This document shows, piece by piece, positions 15,529-23,755 of a stretch of DNA of 64,000 nucleotides. This stretch comes from Hyphomicrobiales bacterium. Lineage in GTDB: Bacteria > Pseudomonadota > Alphaproteobacteria > Rhizobiales > Rhizobiaceae. Both the position numbers and the translations under genes were made by a program. Positions within the stretch are counted from its first letter, which is position 1. Each line of letters starts with the position of its first letter. Under the pieces are notes generated by a model. It was not told where the DNA came from. It ran no database searches and saw only the letters and a list, made by a program, of their open reading frames with translations. The stretch lies in contig UCIA01000028.1 in NCBI GenBank assembly GCA_900472295.1, forward strand, positions 43,994 to 107,993, written 5' to 3'.

Positions 15529-16434
15529 TCAGGATGCGGTCTGGCCCGCTTCCCAGCCGAGGATGGCGCGCTTGCGCGTCAGCCCCCAGTGGTAGCCGGT
15601 CAGCGCACCGGACTTGCCGAGCGCCCGGTGGCAGGGCACGACAAAGGACATCGGATTGGCGCCGACCGCCGCACCCACCGCCCGGCTTGCAGACGGTGCG
15701 CCGATCCGGGCTGCGATGGAGGAATAGGTGCAGGCCTTGCCCATCGGGATTCTGAGCAGCGCGTCCCAGACGCGCAGCTGGAAGTCGGTGCCGATCATCA
15801 CCACGCGCAGCGGCTGGTCGGCGCGCCACAGCGTCGGATCGAAGATGCGCGCGGCATAGGGCGCCGTCGCGCTCATATCTTCGACATAGGTCGCGTTCGG
15901 CCAGCGGCCCGACATGTTGGCGAAAGCCGCCCGCTCGCCGCCCGGATCGGCGAAGGCGAGCCCGGCAAGGCCGCGGTCGGTGACCATGATCAGGGCAATG
16001 CCGAAGGGCGAGATGTGATAGCCGTAGCGGATGGTGAGCCCGGCACCGCGCGTCTTGTAATCGCCCGGCGACATCGCCTCATGGGTGACGAACAGATCGT
16101 GCAGCCGGCCGGGGCCGGACATGCCAAGCTCGAACGAGGTTTCGAGCAACGGCATGCCGGAATCGAGCAGCTTGCGCGCATGGTCGAGGGTCACCGCCTG
16201 CAGGAAGGCTTTTGGCGACAGACCGGCCCAGCGGGTGAACAGTTTCTGCAGGCCGGTCGGCGTCTCGCCGACATCGGCGGCCAAGGCCTCCAACGAGGGT
16301 TGGTCGCGATAGTCGAGGCTGATCTTCTCGATGGCGCGGCGAACGACCTCGTAGTCGCTGCCTTCAGGGGTAATGTCGTTCTGCAGGATGGCAGTCGGTT
16401 TCATATGCGTATTCATGGTCATCTGGGCGTTCAT
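15529..16434 (-). CDS. AraC-HTH / O6-methylguanine-DNA methyltransferase fusion (Ada-like)
   Basis: DNA repair protein (301 aa) that removes alkyl groups from O6-alkylguanine by self-alkylation. Residues about 30-125 are an AraC-type DNA-binding region; about 130-300 are the methyltransferase, with the acceptor cysteine in FVVPCHRALG and the arginine finger region SRAVGAAVGANP before it. The zinc-cysteine Ada domain that repairs phosphotriesters and triggers the Ada response is absent. AAGGAG lies ten bases before the ATG at 16434, so I prefer it to the start at 16485. The gene has its own terminator. Confidence 0.9.
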   Translation of the reverse strand: MNAQMTMNTHMKPTAILQNDITPEGSDYEVVRRAIEKISLDYRDQPSLEALAADVGETPTGLQKLFTRWAGLSPKAFLQAVTLDHARKLLDSGMPLLETSFELGMSGPGRLHDLFVTHEAMSPGDYKTRGAGLTIRYGYHISPFGIALIMVTDRGLAGLAFADPGGERAAFANMSGRWPNATYVEDMSATAPYAARIFDPTLWRADQPLRVVMIGTDFQLRVWDALLRIPMGKACTYSSIAARIGAPSASRAVGAAVGANPMSFVVPCHRALGKSGALTGYHWGLTRKRAILGWEAGQTAS

Positions 16435-16631
16435 GGCAATATCTCCTTGACCGCGAATATCGGGCTTTCGGCCCTTCGCAACCACCCGAAACGTGCCTTG
16501 TTGCCGCCCCTATCTGCATGCCCTGCAAACGCAGCCCGCATGGGCTGGTTCTCGAAATTGTTCGTCGGGCTCTGGAGACACATCCCTGCATTTGCGCAAG
16601 GGCGGCAGGGTTCTGCGCTTCCAGTTTTAAT

Positions 16632-17126
16632 TCACCGCGTTCTGGCGGTTGCCAGAGCACGCGAAAAGGCCGCAGCAAAACTCTCACGGGAGTCAGGGTC
16701 GAGGAAAGACCCGATCGGCACATTCTGTCCCTGTGCTTCCACGGCCATCCGGGTGATGCCGATCTCGGCATGGCGGGCGACGGAAAAGCGCGCCCAGAAC
16801 GGGTTGAACCGATGCGCTTCCGACTTGCCCGAGGGCGCCGTCTTGCGGATGTCGAGGCTGGTGCGCGAGACCGACACTTCCTCGCGGGCGCGGGCGGCAC
16901 GGTAATTGATGCGGAAGGCGATGTAGACGGCGATCACGTCGAGGCCGAAGAAGCCGAACACCGGCCAGGCGCCACGCGACAGGAAAAATGCTCCCGTCAC
17001 CACCCAGCCGAACGACAGCGCGCCCATCAGGATGAGAAAGCCGGTGCGGCCAAGCGACCGGTGCGGCGTCAGCAGCGCCTGGAAGAATGGTTCATCGGCC
17101 ATGGACGAGGCGTTTGTGTCGGTCAT
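16632..17126 (-). CDS. DUF2244 family membrane protein
   Basis: Integral membrane protein (164 aa) of the DUF2244 family, common in Alphaproteobacteria and of unknown function. The start region FFQALLTPHRSLGRTGFLIL leads into a first hydrophobic helix at about 27-48 and a second at about 53-74. A cytoplasmic part follows, with RREEVSVSRTSLDIRK-like and FNPFWARFSV segments. It is divergent from nth across 22 bp, an arrangement I have often seen in rhizobia, so the two may share a promoter region. Confidence 0.85.
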   Translation of the reverse strand: MTDTNASSMADEPFFQALLTPHRSLGRTGFLILMGALSFGWVVTGAFFLSRGAWPVFGFFGLDVIAVYIAFRINYRAARAREEVSVSRTSLDIRKTAPSGKSEAHRFNPFWARFSVARHAEIGITRMAVEAQGQNVPIGSFLDPDSRESFAAAFSRALATARTR

Positions 17127-17148
17127 GTCGGGATATTATAGGAAGGGA

Positions 17149-17964
17149 ATGGCGAGCCCCAAGTCCAAAAATCTATCCCTGTCCAAAAGTGAACTGCCGC
17201 CCGGTCGGCGCGACGGCTCGAACGCCATGCCGCGGCCGCGGCCGGCACGCGTCCGCTCGCTCTACAGCGCGGCGGAAGTGCACGAGATCTTCCGCCGGTT
17301 TTCGGTACAGCGGCCTGAGCCGAAGGGCGAGCTCGAGCACGTCAATGCGTTCACGCTGCTGGTGGCAGTGGTGCTGTCGGCGCAGGCGACCGATGTCGGC
17401 GTCAACAAGGCGACGCGGGCACTGTTCAAGATCGCCGACACGCCGGACAAAATGCTGGCGCTGGGCGAGGCCAGGATCGGCGAATACATCAGAACCATCG
17501 GGCTCTGGCGCAACAAGGCCAAGAATGTGATCGCGCTGTCCGAAGCCCTGATCCGCGACTATGGCGGCGAGGTGCCAGGCGAGCGCGATGAGTTGGTCAA
17601 GCTGCCGGGGGTCGGGCGCAAGACCGCCAATGTCGTGCTCAACATGGCGTTCGGCCAGCACACGATGGCGGTAGACACCCACATTTTCCGCATAGGCAAC
17701 CGGTTGGGCCTGGCGCCGGGCAAGACGCCGGAACAGGTCGAGCAAGGGCTGCTGAAGATCATTCCGGATGAGTACATGCGCCATGCGCATCACTGGCTGA
17801 TCCTGCATGGCCGCTATGTCTGCAAGGCGCGCAAGCCGGATTGCCCGGCCTGCGTCATCGCCAATATCTGCAAGGCGGCGGAGAAGACCACCGATGTGCC
17901 GGCGCCGCTGGTGGAAATCGCGGCGCCCGGCTCGGCGGACGAAGCAAGGGACCGTCCCGAGTAA
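17149..17964 (+). CDS. nth: Endonuclease III
   Basis: Bifunctional DNA glycosylase/AP lyase (271 aa) that removes oxidised pyrimidines in base-excision repair. The helix-hairpin-helix is LPGVGRKTANVVL with the catalytic lysine; the catalytic aspartate is in AVDTHIFRIGNRL. The iron-sulphur cluster cysteines have the canonical C-x6-C-x2-C-x5-C spacing (CKARKPDCPACVIANIC). About 40 residues precede the domain compared with E. coli. I chose the ATG at 17149, which has AGGAAGGG just upstream; the longer frame overlaps the DUF2244 gene. The stop TAA directly abuts the stop of the convergent tctA with no base between. Confidence 0.95.
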   Translation: MASPKSKNLSLSKSELPPGRRDGSNAMPRPRPARVRSLYSAAEVHEIFRRFSVQRPEPKGELEHVNAFTLLVAVVLSAQATDVGVNKATRALFKIADTPDKMLALGEARIGEYIRTIGLWRNKAKNVIALSEALIRDYGGEVPGERDELVKLPGVGRKTANVVLNMAFGQHTMAVDTHIFRIGNRLGLAPGKTPEQVEQGLLKIIPDEYMRHAHHWLILHGRYVCKARKPDCPACVIANICKAAEKTTDVPAPLVEIAAPGSADEARDRPE

Positions 17965-19473
17965 CTAGTTCTCCTCGACAAACACCTCTTCGCGCTTCTT
18001 CTTGACCGAGGGCAGGAAGACGACGACCAGCACGGCCAGTGCGACGAGCAGCAGGCCGGCGCTGATCGGCCGCGTCACGAAGGTGGTGGGGTCGCCGCGC
18101 GACAGGATCATGGCGCGGCGCAGGTTTTCCTCGAGCAGCGGCCCCAGCACGAAGCCGAGCAGCAGCGGCGCCGGTTCGCAGCGCAACTTGGTCAGGACGT
18201 AGCCAAGCAGGCCGAAGAAAGCGACGGCGTAGAGATCGAAGGCATTGGTGTTGACGCTGTAAACACCGATCGAGCAGAACGCCATGATGATCGGAAACAG
18301 CACGTAATAGGGGATCGTCAGCAGCTTCACCCACAGCCCGATCAGCGGCAGGTTGAGCACGATCAGCATCAGATTGCCGATCCACATCGAGGCGATGATG
18401 CCCCAGAACAGCGCCGGCTGCTCGGTCGCCACATTGGGACCGGGCACGATGCCCTGGATGATCATGGCGCCGATCATCAGCGCCATGACAGGGTTCGCCG
18501 GAATGCCCAGCGTCAGCATCGGAATGAAGGAGGTCTGGGCGCCGGCATTGTTGGCCGATTCCGGTCCGGCGACGCCGGCGACGGCGCCCTTGCCGAATTC
18601 CTCCGGGTGTTTCGATACGCGCTTTTCGACTGTGTAGGAGGCAAAGGCTGCAAGCACCGCGCCGCCGCCGGGCAGGATGCCCAGCGCCGAACCGATGATG
18701 GTGCCGCGCACGATGGGCGCTGCCATGGCCTTGAAGTCCTCGCGGGTCGGCATCAGGCCGGAGACCTTTTTGATCAGCACCGAGCGCTCATGCTCGTTTT
18801 CGAGGTTGCGCAGGATCTCGGCGACGCCGAAGACGCCGACCGCCACGGCGACGAAGTTCAGCCCGTCGGCATATTCACGGATGCCGAGCGTGAAGCGCGG
18901 CGTTCCGGTGTAGATGTCGGTGCCGACAATGCCGAGCAGCAGGCCGAGCACGACCATCGCCAGCGCCTTGACGATCGAGCCGTGGGCAAGCGCGATGGAC
19001 GAGACGAGGCCGACGATCATCAGCGAAAAATACTCCGCCGCGCCGAATTGCAGGGCGATCGCCGTCAGCGGCGGGGCAAAGACGGCGACGAGGAAGGTCG
19101 ACACCGTGCCGGCGAAGAACGAGCCGATGGCGGCGATTGCCAGTGCTGCCCCAGCGCGGCCGTTCTTGGCCATCTGGTAGCCGTCGATGGCGGTGACGGC
19201 TGAGGACGATTCGCCGGGCATGTTGATGAGAATGGCGGTCGTCGAGCCGCCATACTGGGCGCCGTAATAAATGCCGGCAAGCATGATCAGCGACGAAACC
19301 GGATCGCCGATCTGGAAGGTGATCGGCAACAGCATGGCGATGGTTGCGGTGGCGCCGATGCCGGGCAGGACGCCGATCAGCGTGCCGAGCAGGACGCCGA
19401 TCAGGCAGAAGCCGAGGTTTGCCGGCGTTGTCGCTGTCGAAAAGCCGAGTTCGAGATTGCGGAGGAGATCCAT
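17965..19473 (-). CDS. Tripartite tricarboxylate transporter permease, TctA family (first system)
   Basis: Large membrane subunit (502 aa, about 11-12 hydrophobic helices) of a tripartite tricarboxylate transporter (TTT). The family signature GVLPGIGATATIAMLLPITF (residues 34-53) and NMPGESSSAVTAIDGY near 84-99 are intact, as is ILPGGGAVLAAFASY (about 266-280). It acts with the 4-helix TctB and the periplasmic TctC to import carboxylates using the proton or sodium gradient. It is last in the order tctC-tctB-tctA. The substrate is not visible; no regulator adjoins this operon. Confidence 0.92.
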   Translation of the reverse strand: MDLLRNLELGFSTATTPANLGFCLIGVLLGTLIGVLPGIGATATIAMLLPITFQIGDPVSSLIMLAGIYYGAQYGGSTTAILINMPGESSSAVTAIDGYQMAKNGRAGAALAIAAIGSFFAGTVSTFLVAVFAPPLTAIALQFGAAEYFSLMIVGLVSSIALAHGSIVKALAMVVLGLLLGIVGTDIYTGTPRFTLGIREYADGLNFVAVAVGVFGVAEILRNLENEHERSVLIKKVSGLMPTREDFKAMAAPIVRGTIIGSALGILPGGGAVLAAFASYTVEKRVSKHPEEFGKGAVAGVAGPESANNAGAQTSFIPMLTLGIPANPVMALMIGAMIIQGIVPGPNVATEQPALFWGIIASMWIGNLMLIVLNLPLIGLWVKLLTIPYYVLFPIIMAFCSIGVYSVNTNAFDLYAVAFFGLLGYVLTKLRCEPAPLLLGFVLGPLLEENLRRAMILSRGDPTTFVTRPISAGLLLVALAVLVVVFLPSVKKKREEVFVEEN

Positions 19474-19482
19474 GTCAGCGCC

Positions 19483-19956
19483 TCACAATGCCAGCCATTG
19501 GGGGAGCCAGGGGCCGAAGCGCTGGAACGGCAACCCGAGCGCGTAGCTGAAGACCAGCACCGAAAACAGCGTCAGGCCGGCCGACAGCAGAAGCGCGGTC
19601 AGCGGCTTCATGCGGCCGCTGGCGAAGGAGGCGATCAGCGCCGTCAGGAAGATCGACGGGACGAAGCCGAGGCCACGCACCGTCAGGCCGAAGAAGATCG
19701 GCGCCGGCAGGATGAAGAGCATGCCGCGCCAGGCAATGGGCCCGATCGGCTCGCCCTCGATGCGCACCGCCTGGACGAGGATGATGGCACCGAGCACGAT
19801 CAGCACGATCGCCAGCACCAGCGGGAAATAGCCCGGTCCCATGCGGAAGGCGGTGCCGATCTCAAGTCCGAGCGATTGTATGGCGAAAAACGCGCCGAAA
19901 AAGATGAACAGCGCGGCGCACAGGCCGTTGGTCCTGTCGATTGCGAAAGGTTTCAT
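19483..19956 (-). CDS. Tripartite tricarboxylate transporter small subunit, TctB family (first system)
   Basis: Small membrane subunit (157 aa) with about four helices; the family is defined by this size and by position between TctC and TctA. The MGPGYFPLVLAIVLIVLGA segment (about 39-57) is typical. It ends nine bases before the tctA start. A 93-bp gap separates it from tctC, holding a strong hairpin. Confidence 0.88.
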   Translation of the reverse strand: MKPFAIDRTNGLCAALFIFFGAFFAIQSLGLEIGTAFRMGPGYFPLVLAIVLIVLGAIILVQAVRIEGEPIGPIAWRGMLFILPAPIFFGLTVRGLGFVPSIFLTALIASFASGRMKPLTALLLSAGLTLFSVLVFSYALGLPFQRFGPWLPQWLAL

Positions 19957-20016
19957 GACGGTCCTCCCAGACCCTTGCGGCGGGCCTGCCGTTAGAAATT
20001 TGAAAACCGAAGCGAA

Positions 20017-20041
20017 AACGGGGCGCTGTTGGCGCCCCGTT
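20017..20041 (-). terminator. Hairpin directly after first tctC
   Basis: A perfect 10-bp stem (AACGGGGCGC with GCGCCCCGTT, 5-nt loop) begins eight bases after the tctC stop. On the minus strand TTTCGC follows. It may end part of the transcripts or protect the tctC mRNA, giving more binding protein than permease. Confidence 0.7.
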
Positions 20042-20049
20042 CAAGTCCC

Positions 20050-21027
20050 TCAGTCGGCATATTGGCCGGCGGCTTCGATGATCGGCTTCCAGCGCGTGAT
20101 CTCGCCTTCCAGCTTGGCCTTCAGCGCTGCCGGCGTCGCATCGGTTTCGGATGACGGCTTGGTGCCGAGCTCGGCGAAGCGAGCGACGACGTTAGGGTCC
20201 TTCAGCGCGACCTGGAGCGATTTCGACAGGCGCTCGGTGACCGCGGCCGGCGTGCCCTTCGGCGCATAGAGGCCGTGCCAGATGCCGACCTGCACCGCGG
20301 GCAGGCCGCCTTCGATCGTCGTCGGGACATCCTTCATGACATCGAGGCGTTCGGGCGTGGTGACGGCATAGGCCTTGATCGTGCCGCCCTGGATCTGCTT
20401 GGTGGTGTTGGTGGTCTGGTCGCACATGATATCGACCTGGCCGCCGAGAAGATCGGTCATGGCCGGGCCGGTGCCCTTGTAGGGCACGGTGACCAGCGGC
20501 GTGCCGATGGCGCTCATGAACAGCATGCCGCACAGATGCGAGGCCGCCCCGATGCCGGCATTGGCGACGGTGATGGTGTCCTTGTTGGCCTTGGCGTATT
20601 CGACCAGCGATTTCAGATCGGTTGGCTCCAGATCCTTGCGGGCGACGATGGCCATCGGCACGTCGGTGACGAGGCCGACATATTCGAAGGCGTTCAGCGG
20701 GTCGTAGGCGAGCTTTCTGTAGAGCGTGGCGCTCGTCGCCATGCCGATGTGATGGAGCAGCAGCGTGTAGCCGTCCGGATCGGCGTTGGCGACGCGGCCG
20801 GCGCCCAGCGTGCCGCCGGCGCCGCCGACATTCTCGACGATGAGCTGCTGGCCGAGATCCTTCGACATGGCTTCAGCGACAAGGCGCGTCACCGTGTCGG
20901 TCGGGCCGCCGGCCGCAAACGGCACCACGACGGTGATGGTGCGTTCGGGATAGGTCTGTGCGCCGGCGGTGAACGAACAAAGCGACACAGCCGCGGCGGC
21001 GGCCAGTGCGGCAACAAATTTCCTCAT
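20050..21027 (-). CDS. Tripartite tricarboxylate transporter substrate-binding protein, TctC/Bug family (first system)
   Basis: Periplasmic binding protein (325 aa). A signal peptide ends near residue 23 (SFTAGAQT). Family landmarks are TITVVVPFAAGGPTDTVTRL (residues 30-49), VENVGGAGGTLGAGRVA, and MLFMSAIGTPLVTVPYKGTG-type strands in the second lobe. Bug proteins bind carboxylates through water-mediated contacts, so the ligand cannot be read from sequence. It is first in its operon, and a hairpin follows its stop. Confidence 0.92.
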   Translation of the reverse strand: MRKFVAALAAAAAVSLCSFTAGAQTYPERTITVVVPFAAGGPTDTVTRLVAEAMSKDLGQQLIVENVGGAGGTLGAGRVANADPDGYTLLLHHIGMATSATLYRKLAYDPLNAFEYVGLVTDVPMAIVARKDLEPTDLKSLVEYAKANKDTITVANAGIGAASHLCGMLFMSAIGTPLVTVPYKGTGPAMTDLLGGQVDIMCDQTTNTTKQIQGGTIKAYAVTTPERLDVMKDVPTTIEGGLPAVQVGIWHGLYAPKGTPAAVTERLSKSLQVALKDPNVVARFAELGTKPSSETDATPAALKAKLEGEITRWKPIIEAAGQYAD

Positions 21028-21208
21028 TGTAATTCTCCTCCCAGGATATCGATTTCCAACCGCCGTGCGATCCGGCAGCGATGGTGCAACATAGGCAAGC
21101 TAACAGATTGTCGCCTGACGCAAACTGTAAAATACAATAGTGCGCAACCATTGCGTTCAGCGGGGGGGAAGCCCGGCGGGAATGGGGTTTGGTGTTGGCG
21201 TTGCTTTC

Positions 21209-21269
21209 AGAGCAATCCCAGGAAAAGCGCTGAGCGCTTTCCCTTGGGAAGTGCGTAAACCAAAGCTCT
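21209..21269. repeat. Palindromic repeat, family A, copy 1
   Basis: Begins AGAGCAATCCCAGGAAAAG and ends in GTGCGTAAACCAAAGCTCT, with an internal GCGC-TGA-GCGC hairpin. It is a diverged copy of the family seen at 22570, 27361, 50734 and 60572. It fills part of the 240-bp gap between tctC and the DUF2214 gene. Confidence 0.7.
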
Positions 21270-21723
21270 AGTAGCCGTAGCCGCGCGCCATTGCCGCCGC
21301 GAAGATCGGTATCAGCAGGAAGACGAACGCCTCGGCGCGTACATAGGTCTTCACCGAGGCGAGTTCCGCCGCCGGCACCTGGAAGCCGGGACTGGCGCTG
21401 GCCTGCCGGCTCCAGGACAGGAAGCGCATGGTGGGCACGATCGACAGCAGGCCGACAATAGCGAACGCCGCCATCTTGGTCCAGAACACCCAATTGTAGA
21501 CGTAGAATTCCCAGCCCTTCAGGCCGTAGACGACGCGGCAGATGCCGATGATGATGATCAGCATGGCGATTATGCCGTAATGGCGGTCGATGCCGGCAAG
21601 CCGCTTGAGCGTGGCGGCGGACAGGTCGCCGCGGATCAGGACGAATTCGGCGCCGATGATGCCGGCCAGCGAGAACACCAGCAGATGATGGAAAATGGCC
21701 AGCACAAGATCCGTGGTGTCCAT
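21268..21723 (-). CDS. DUF2214 family membrane protein
   Basis: Integral membrane protein (151 aa) with about four hydrophobic helices, matching the DUF2214 family by layout and by the segments FHHLLVFSLAGIIGAEFVLI near the start and ITRVVYGLKG-like WEFYVYNWVFWTKM in the middle. Function unknown; it resembles small haem-binding or electron-transfer membrane proteins but no such ligand set is certain. The ATG at 21723 has GGAGGAGA ten bases upstream. The upstream in-frame extension has soluble, low-complexity composition and was discarded. Confidence 0.78.
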   Translation of the reverse strand: MDTTDLVLAIFHHLLVFSLAGIIGAEFVLIRGDLSAATLKRLAGIDRHYGIIAMLIIIIGICRVVYGLKGWEFYVYNWVFWTKMAAFAIVGLLSIVPTMRFLSWSRQASASPGFQVPAAELASVKTYVRAEAFVFLLIPIFAAAMARGYGY

Positions 21724-21971
21724 GGCGTTCTCCTCCCCTTGCCGGTATCGAGACCGGCCCACGCCGGATCGGTTGCGAAAGGTAGCATCGTTCGGCAAAA
21801 TTCCCAGAGGCGGGCTTGCTTCTGGCCCAGTCATCAGTGCCATTGACGCCACATCCTGACAGCTCGCTGATGGATCGAGACAGTTTCGCTGGCCGTACGA
21901 TGATCCGGCCTGGCTCTTGTCCGGGCGCGCTGGTTTGCTAAGCGCGGCCACGTCAACGGAGGCAGAGTTTC

Positions 21972-22511
21972 ATGGACAGTCCAAAAGCAGCCGGCGTCCC
22001 GGTTCTCGAAACGGAGCGGACCATCATGCGGGCGCACCGGATCGATGATTTCGACGCCTATGCCGCCATGTGGGCCGAACCAGCCGTCACCCGCTTCATC
22101 GGCGGCAAGCCGCGGACGCGCGAGGAAAGCTGGATGCGGTTCCTCAGGCACGCCGGCCTGTGGTCTCTGCTCGGCTATGGCTTCTGGGCGGTCGAGGACA
22201 AGGCCAGCGGCCGCTTCATCGGTGAAGCCGGGTTTCATGATCTCAAGCGCGATATAGAGCCGTCGCTCGAGGGCATTCCGGAAGCCGGCTGGGCGCTGGC
22301 TCCCGAGGCGCATGGCAAGGGCCTTGCCAGCGAAATCGTCAAACGGGCGCTGGCCTGGGGCGACGAAACTTTTGCCGACGCACGAACCGTCTGCATCATC
22401 GACCCGGAAAACACCGGCTCGCTGAACGTTGCGGCAAAGTGCGGCTACACCAAGGTGCTGGAAACCACCTATCACGACGGGCCGACGATCCTGCTCGAAC
22501 GGCGGGTGTGA
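21972..22511 (+). CDS. GNAT acetyltransferase, RimJ/RimL type
   Basis: Acetyl-CoA dependent N-acetyltransferase (179 aa). The opening VLETERTIMRAHRIDDFDAYAAMW-type motif is standard for the RimJ/RimL subgroup. The acetyl-CoA loop is in ALAPEAHGKGLASEIVKRAL (residues 110-129), and NVAAKCGYTKVLET with the C-terminal strand follows. Targets may be a ribosomal protein, an amino acid or an antibiotic; the sequence does not say. Single gene with a purine-rich ribosome site (GGAGGCAG). Confidence 0.88.
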   Translation: MDSPKAAGVPVLETERTIMRAHRIDDFDAYAAMWAEPAVTRFIGGKPRTREESWMRFLRHAGLWSLLGYGFWAVEDKASGRFIGEAGFHDLKRDIEPSLEGIPEAGWALAPEAHGKGLASEIVKRALAWGDETFADARTVCIIDPENTGSLNVAAKCGYTKVLETTYHDGPTILLERRV

Positions 22512-22569
22512 AGCACTTCATCGACGCAATTGCCTCGTTCCGCAAAAATTGCCATCCTGATCTAGCTAC

Positions 22570-22612
22570 GCAATTCCGGTGGGAAACCGCTCACACGTTC
22601 CTGGAATTGCTC
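22570..22612. repeat. Palindromic repeat, family A, copy 2
   Basis: A 43-bp element bounded by GCAATTCC and GGAATTGC with the core AAACCGCTCACAC. It ends 17 bp before the OmpA-family start codon, so it lies in the leader or promoter of that gene. Confidence 0.85.
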
Positions 22613-22629
22613 TTGGGGGAGGCAGGCCA

Positions 22630-23730
22630 ATGCGTACGATCAATGCGATACTTCTGAAGGTTTTTTGGGCGGGACTGCTGCTGTTTGCGGCCGTGCGGCT
22701 GGCGGGCGCCGATGCGACGGTGCCGACCGCCGACATCGAGGGTGCTGCCGATAATCATCTGGCCAAGCGCTATGAGGGGTCGTTCATCGTCTCCTACGAA
22801 AAATTCGCCTACACCGATTTCACCGTGCCGCTGTCGCCGCTGAAGCCGAGCGCCGATCCGGACGCGCGCGATACGATGAACAATCGCGTCTTTGCACCGG
22901 ACAAGAAGGCCGAGGTCGAAGGTGCGCTCAGCCGCATCGCCTATGTGCTGCCGGCCGAGCGCTCGCCGCTCGAAGTGCTGCGCAACTACCAGGATGTGAT
23001 CCAGGCCGCCGGCGGCGAAGTGCTGTTCGACTGCAAGAAGGAAGAATGCGGCGGCGCCGCCGACCGGTCGTCGAGCGGCGGCGGCGGCGACATGAGCCTG
23101 ATGATGTATTTCTTCCACGAAAGCGACGTCAAGGACGCGGCCTTTTCCAACGGCGCCTGCGCGCTGACCGCGGGCATCAACGACCAGCGCTTTTTCGCCG
23201 CCAAGGTGCCGCAGGACGGTGGCGACGCCTATGTCACCGTGCAGACCTATTCGCTGATCGACGACCTCTACTGCAAGGAGCTCAACGGTCGCACCATTGC
23301 AGTGGTTCAGGTGCTGGAACCCAAGGCGCGCGACAAGAAGATGGTGGTGGTCGAGGCCGCCAAGATGGCGGATTCGCTGTCCGCCACCGGCTCGATTTCG
23401 CTCTACGGCATCTTCTTCGACACCGACAAGGCCGACATCAAGCCGGAATCGGAACCGACATTGAAGGAAATCTCGACGCTGTTGACCAACGAGCCCGGCA
23501 TGGCTGTGATCGTGGTCGGCCACACTGACAATCAGGGCGCTTTCGACTACAATATCGATCTGTCGTCGCGGCGGGCGCAGTCGGTGAAGGCGGCGCTGGT
23601 CTCGAAATACGGCATCGATGGCGGGCGGTTGACCGCCGCCGGCGCCGGCATGATGGCGCCCGTCGCCAGCAATGACGACGAAGCCGGCCGCGCCAAGAAC
23701 CGCCGCGTGGTGCTGGTCAAGGCGAACTGA
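22630..23730 (+). CDS. OmpA-family peptidoglycan-binding envelope protein
   Basis: Exported protein (366 aa) with a signal peptide (cleavage near residue 26, RLAGADA) and a C-terminal OmpA/MotB domain at about 255-364. The peptidoglycan-binding signature reads TDNQGAFDYNIDLSSRRAQS (about 312-331). The N-terminal 230 residues carry about six cysteines and have no beta-barrel pattern, so this is not an OmpA porin. A DUF4892-like or lipoprotein-free linker between membrane and wall is possible. GGGGGAGG eight bases upstream supports the start at 22630. Confidence 0.82.
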   Translation: MRTINAILLKVFWAGLLLFAAVRLAGADATVPTADIEGAADNHLAKRYEGSFIVSYEKFAYTDFTVPLSPLKPSADPDARDTMNNRVFAPDKKAEVEGALSRIAYVLPAERSPLEVLRNYQDVIQAAGGEVLFDCKKEECGGAADRSSSGGGGDMSLMMYFFHESDVKDAAFSNGACALTAGINDQRFFAAKVPQDGGDAYVTVQTYSLIDDLYCKELNGRTIAVVQVLEPKARDKKMVVVEAAKMADSLSATGSISLYGIFFDTDKADIKPESEPTLKEISTLLTNEPGMAVIVVGHTDNQGAFDYNIDLSSRRAQSVKAALVSKYGIDGGRLTAAGAGMMAPVASNDDEAGRAKNRRVVLVKAN

Positions 23731-23755
23731 CGAAAATCGGCGACCGCTTGCCTCG

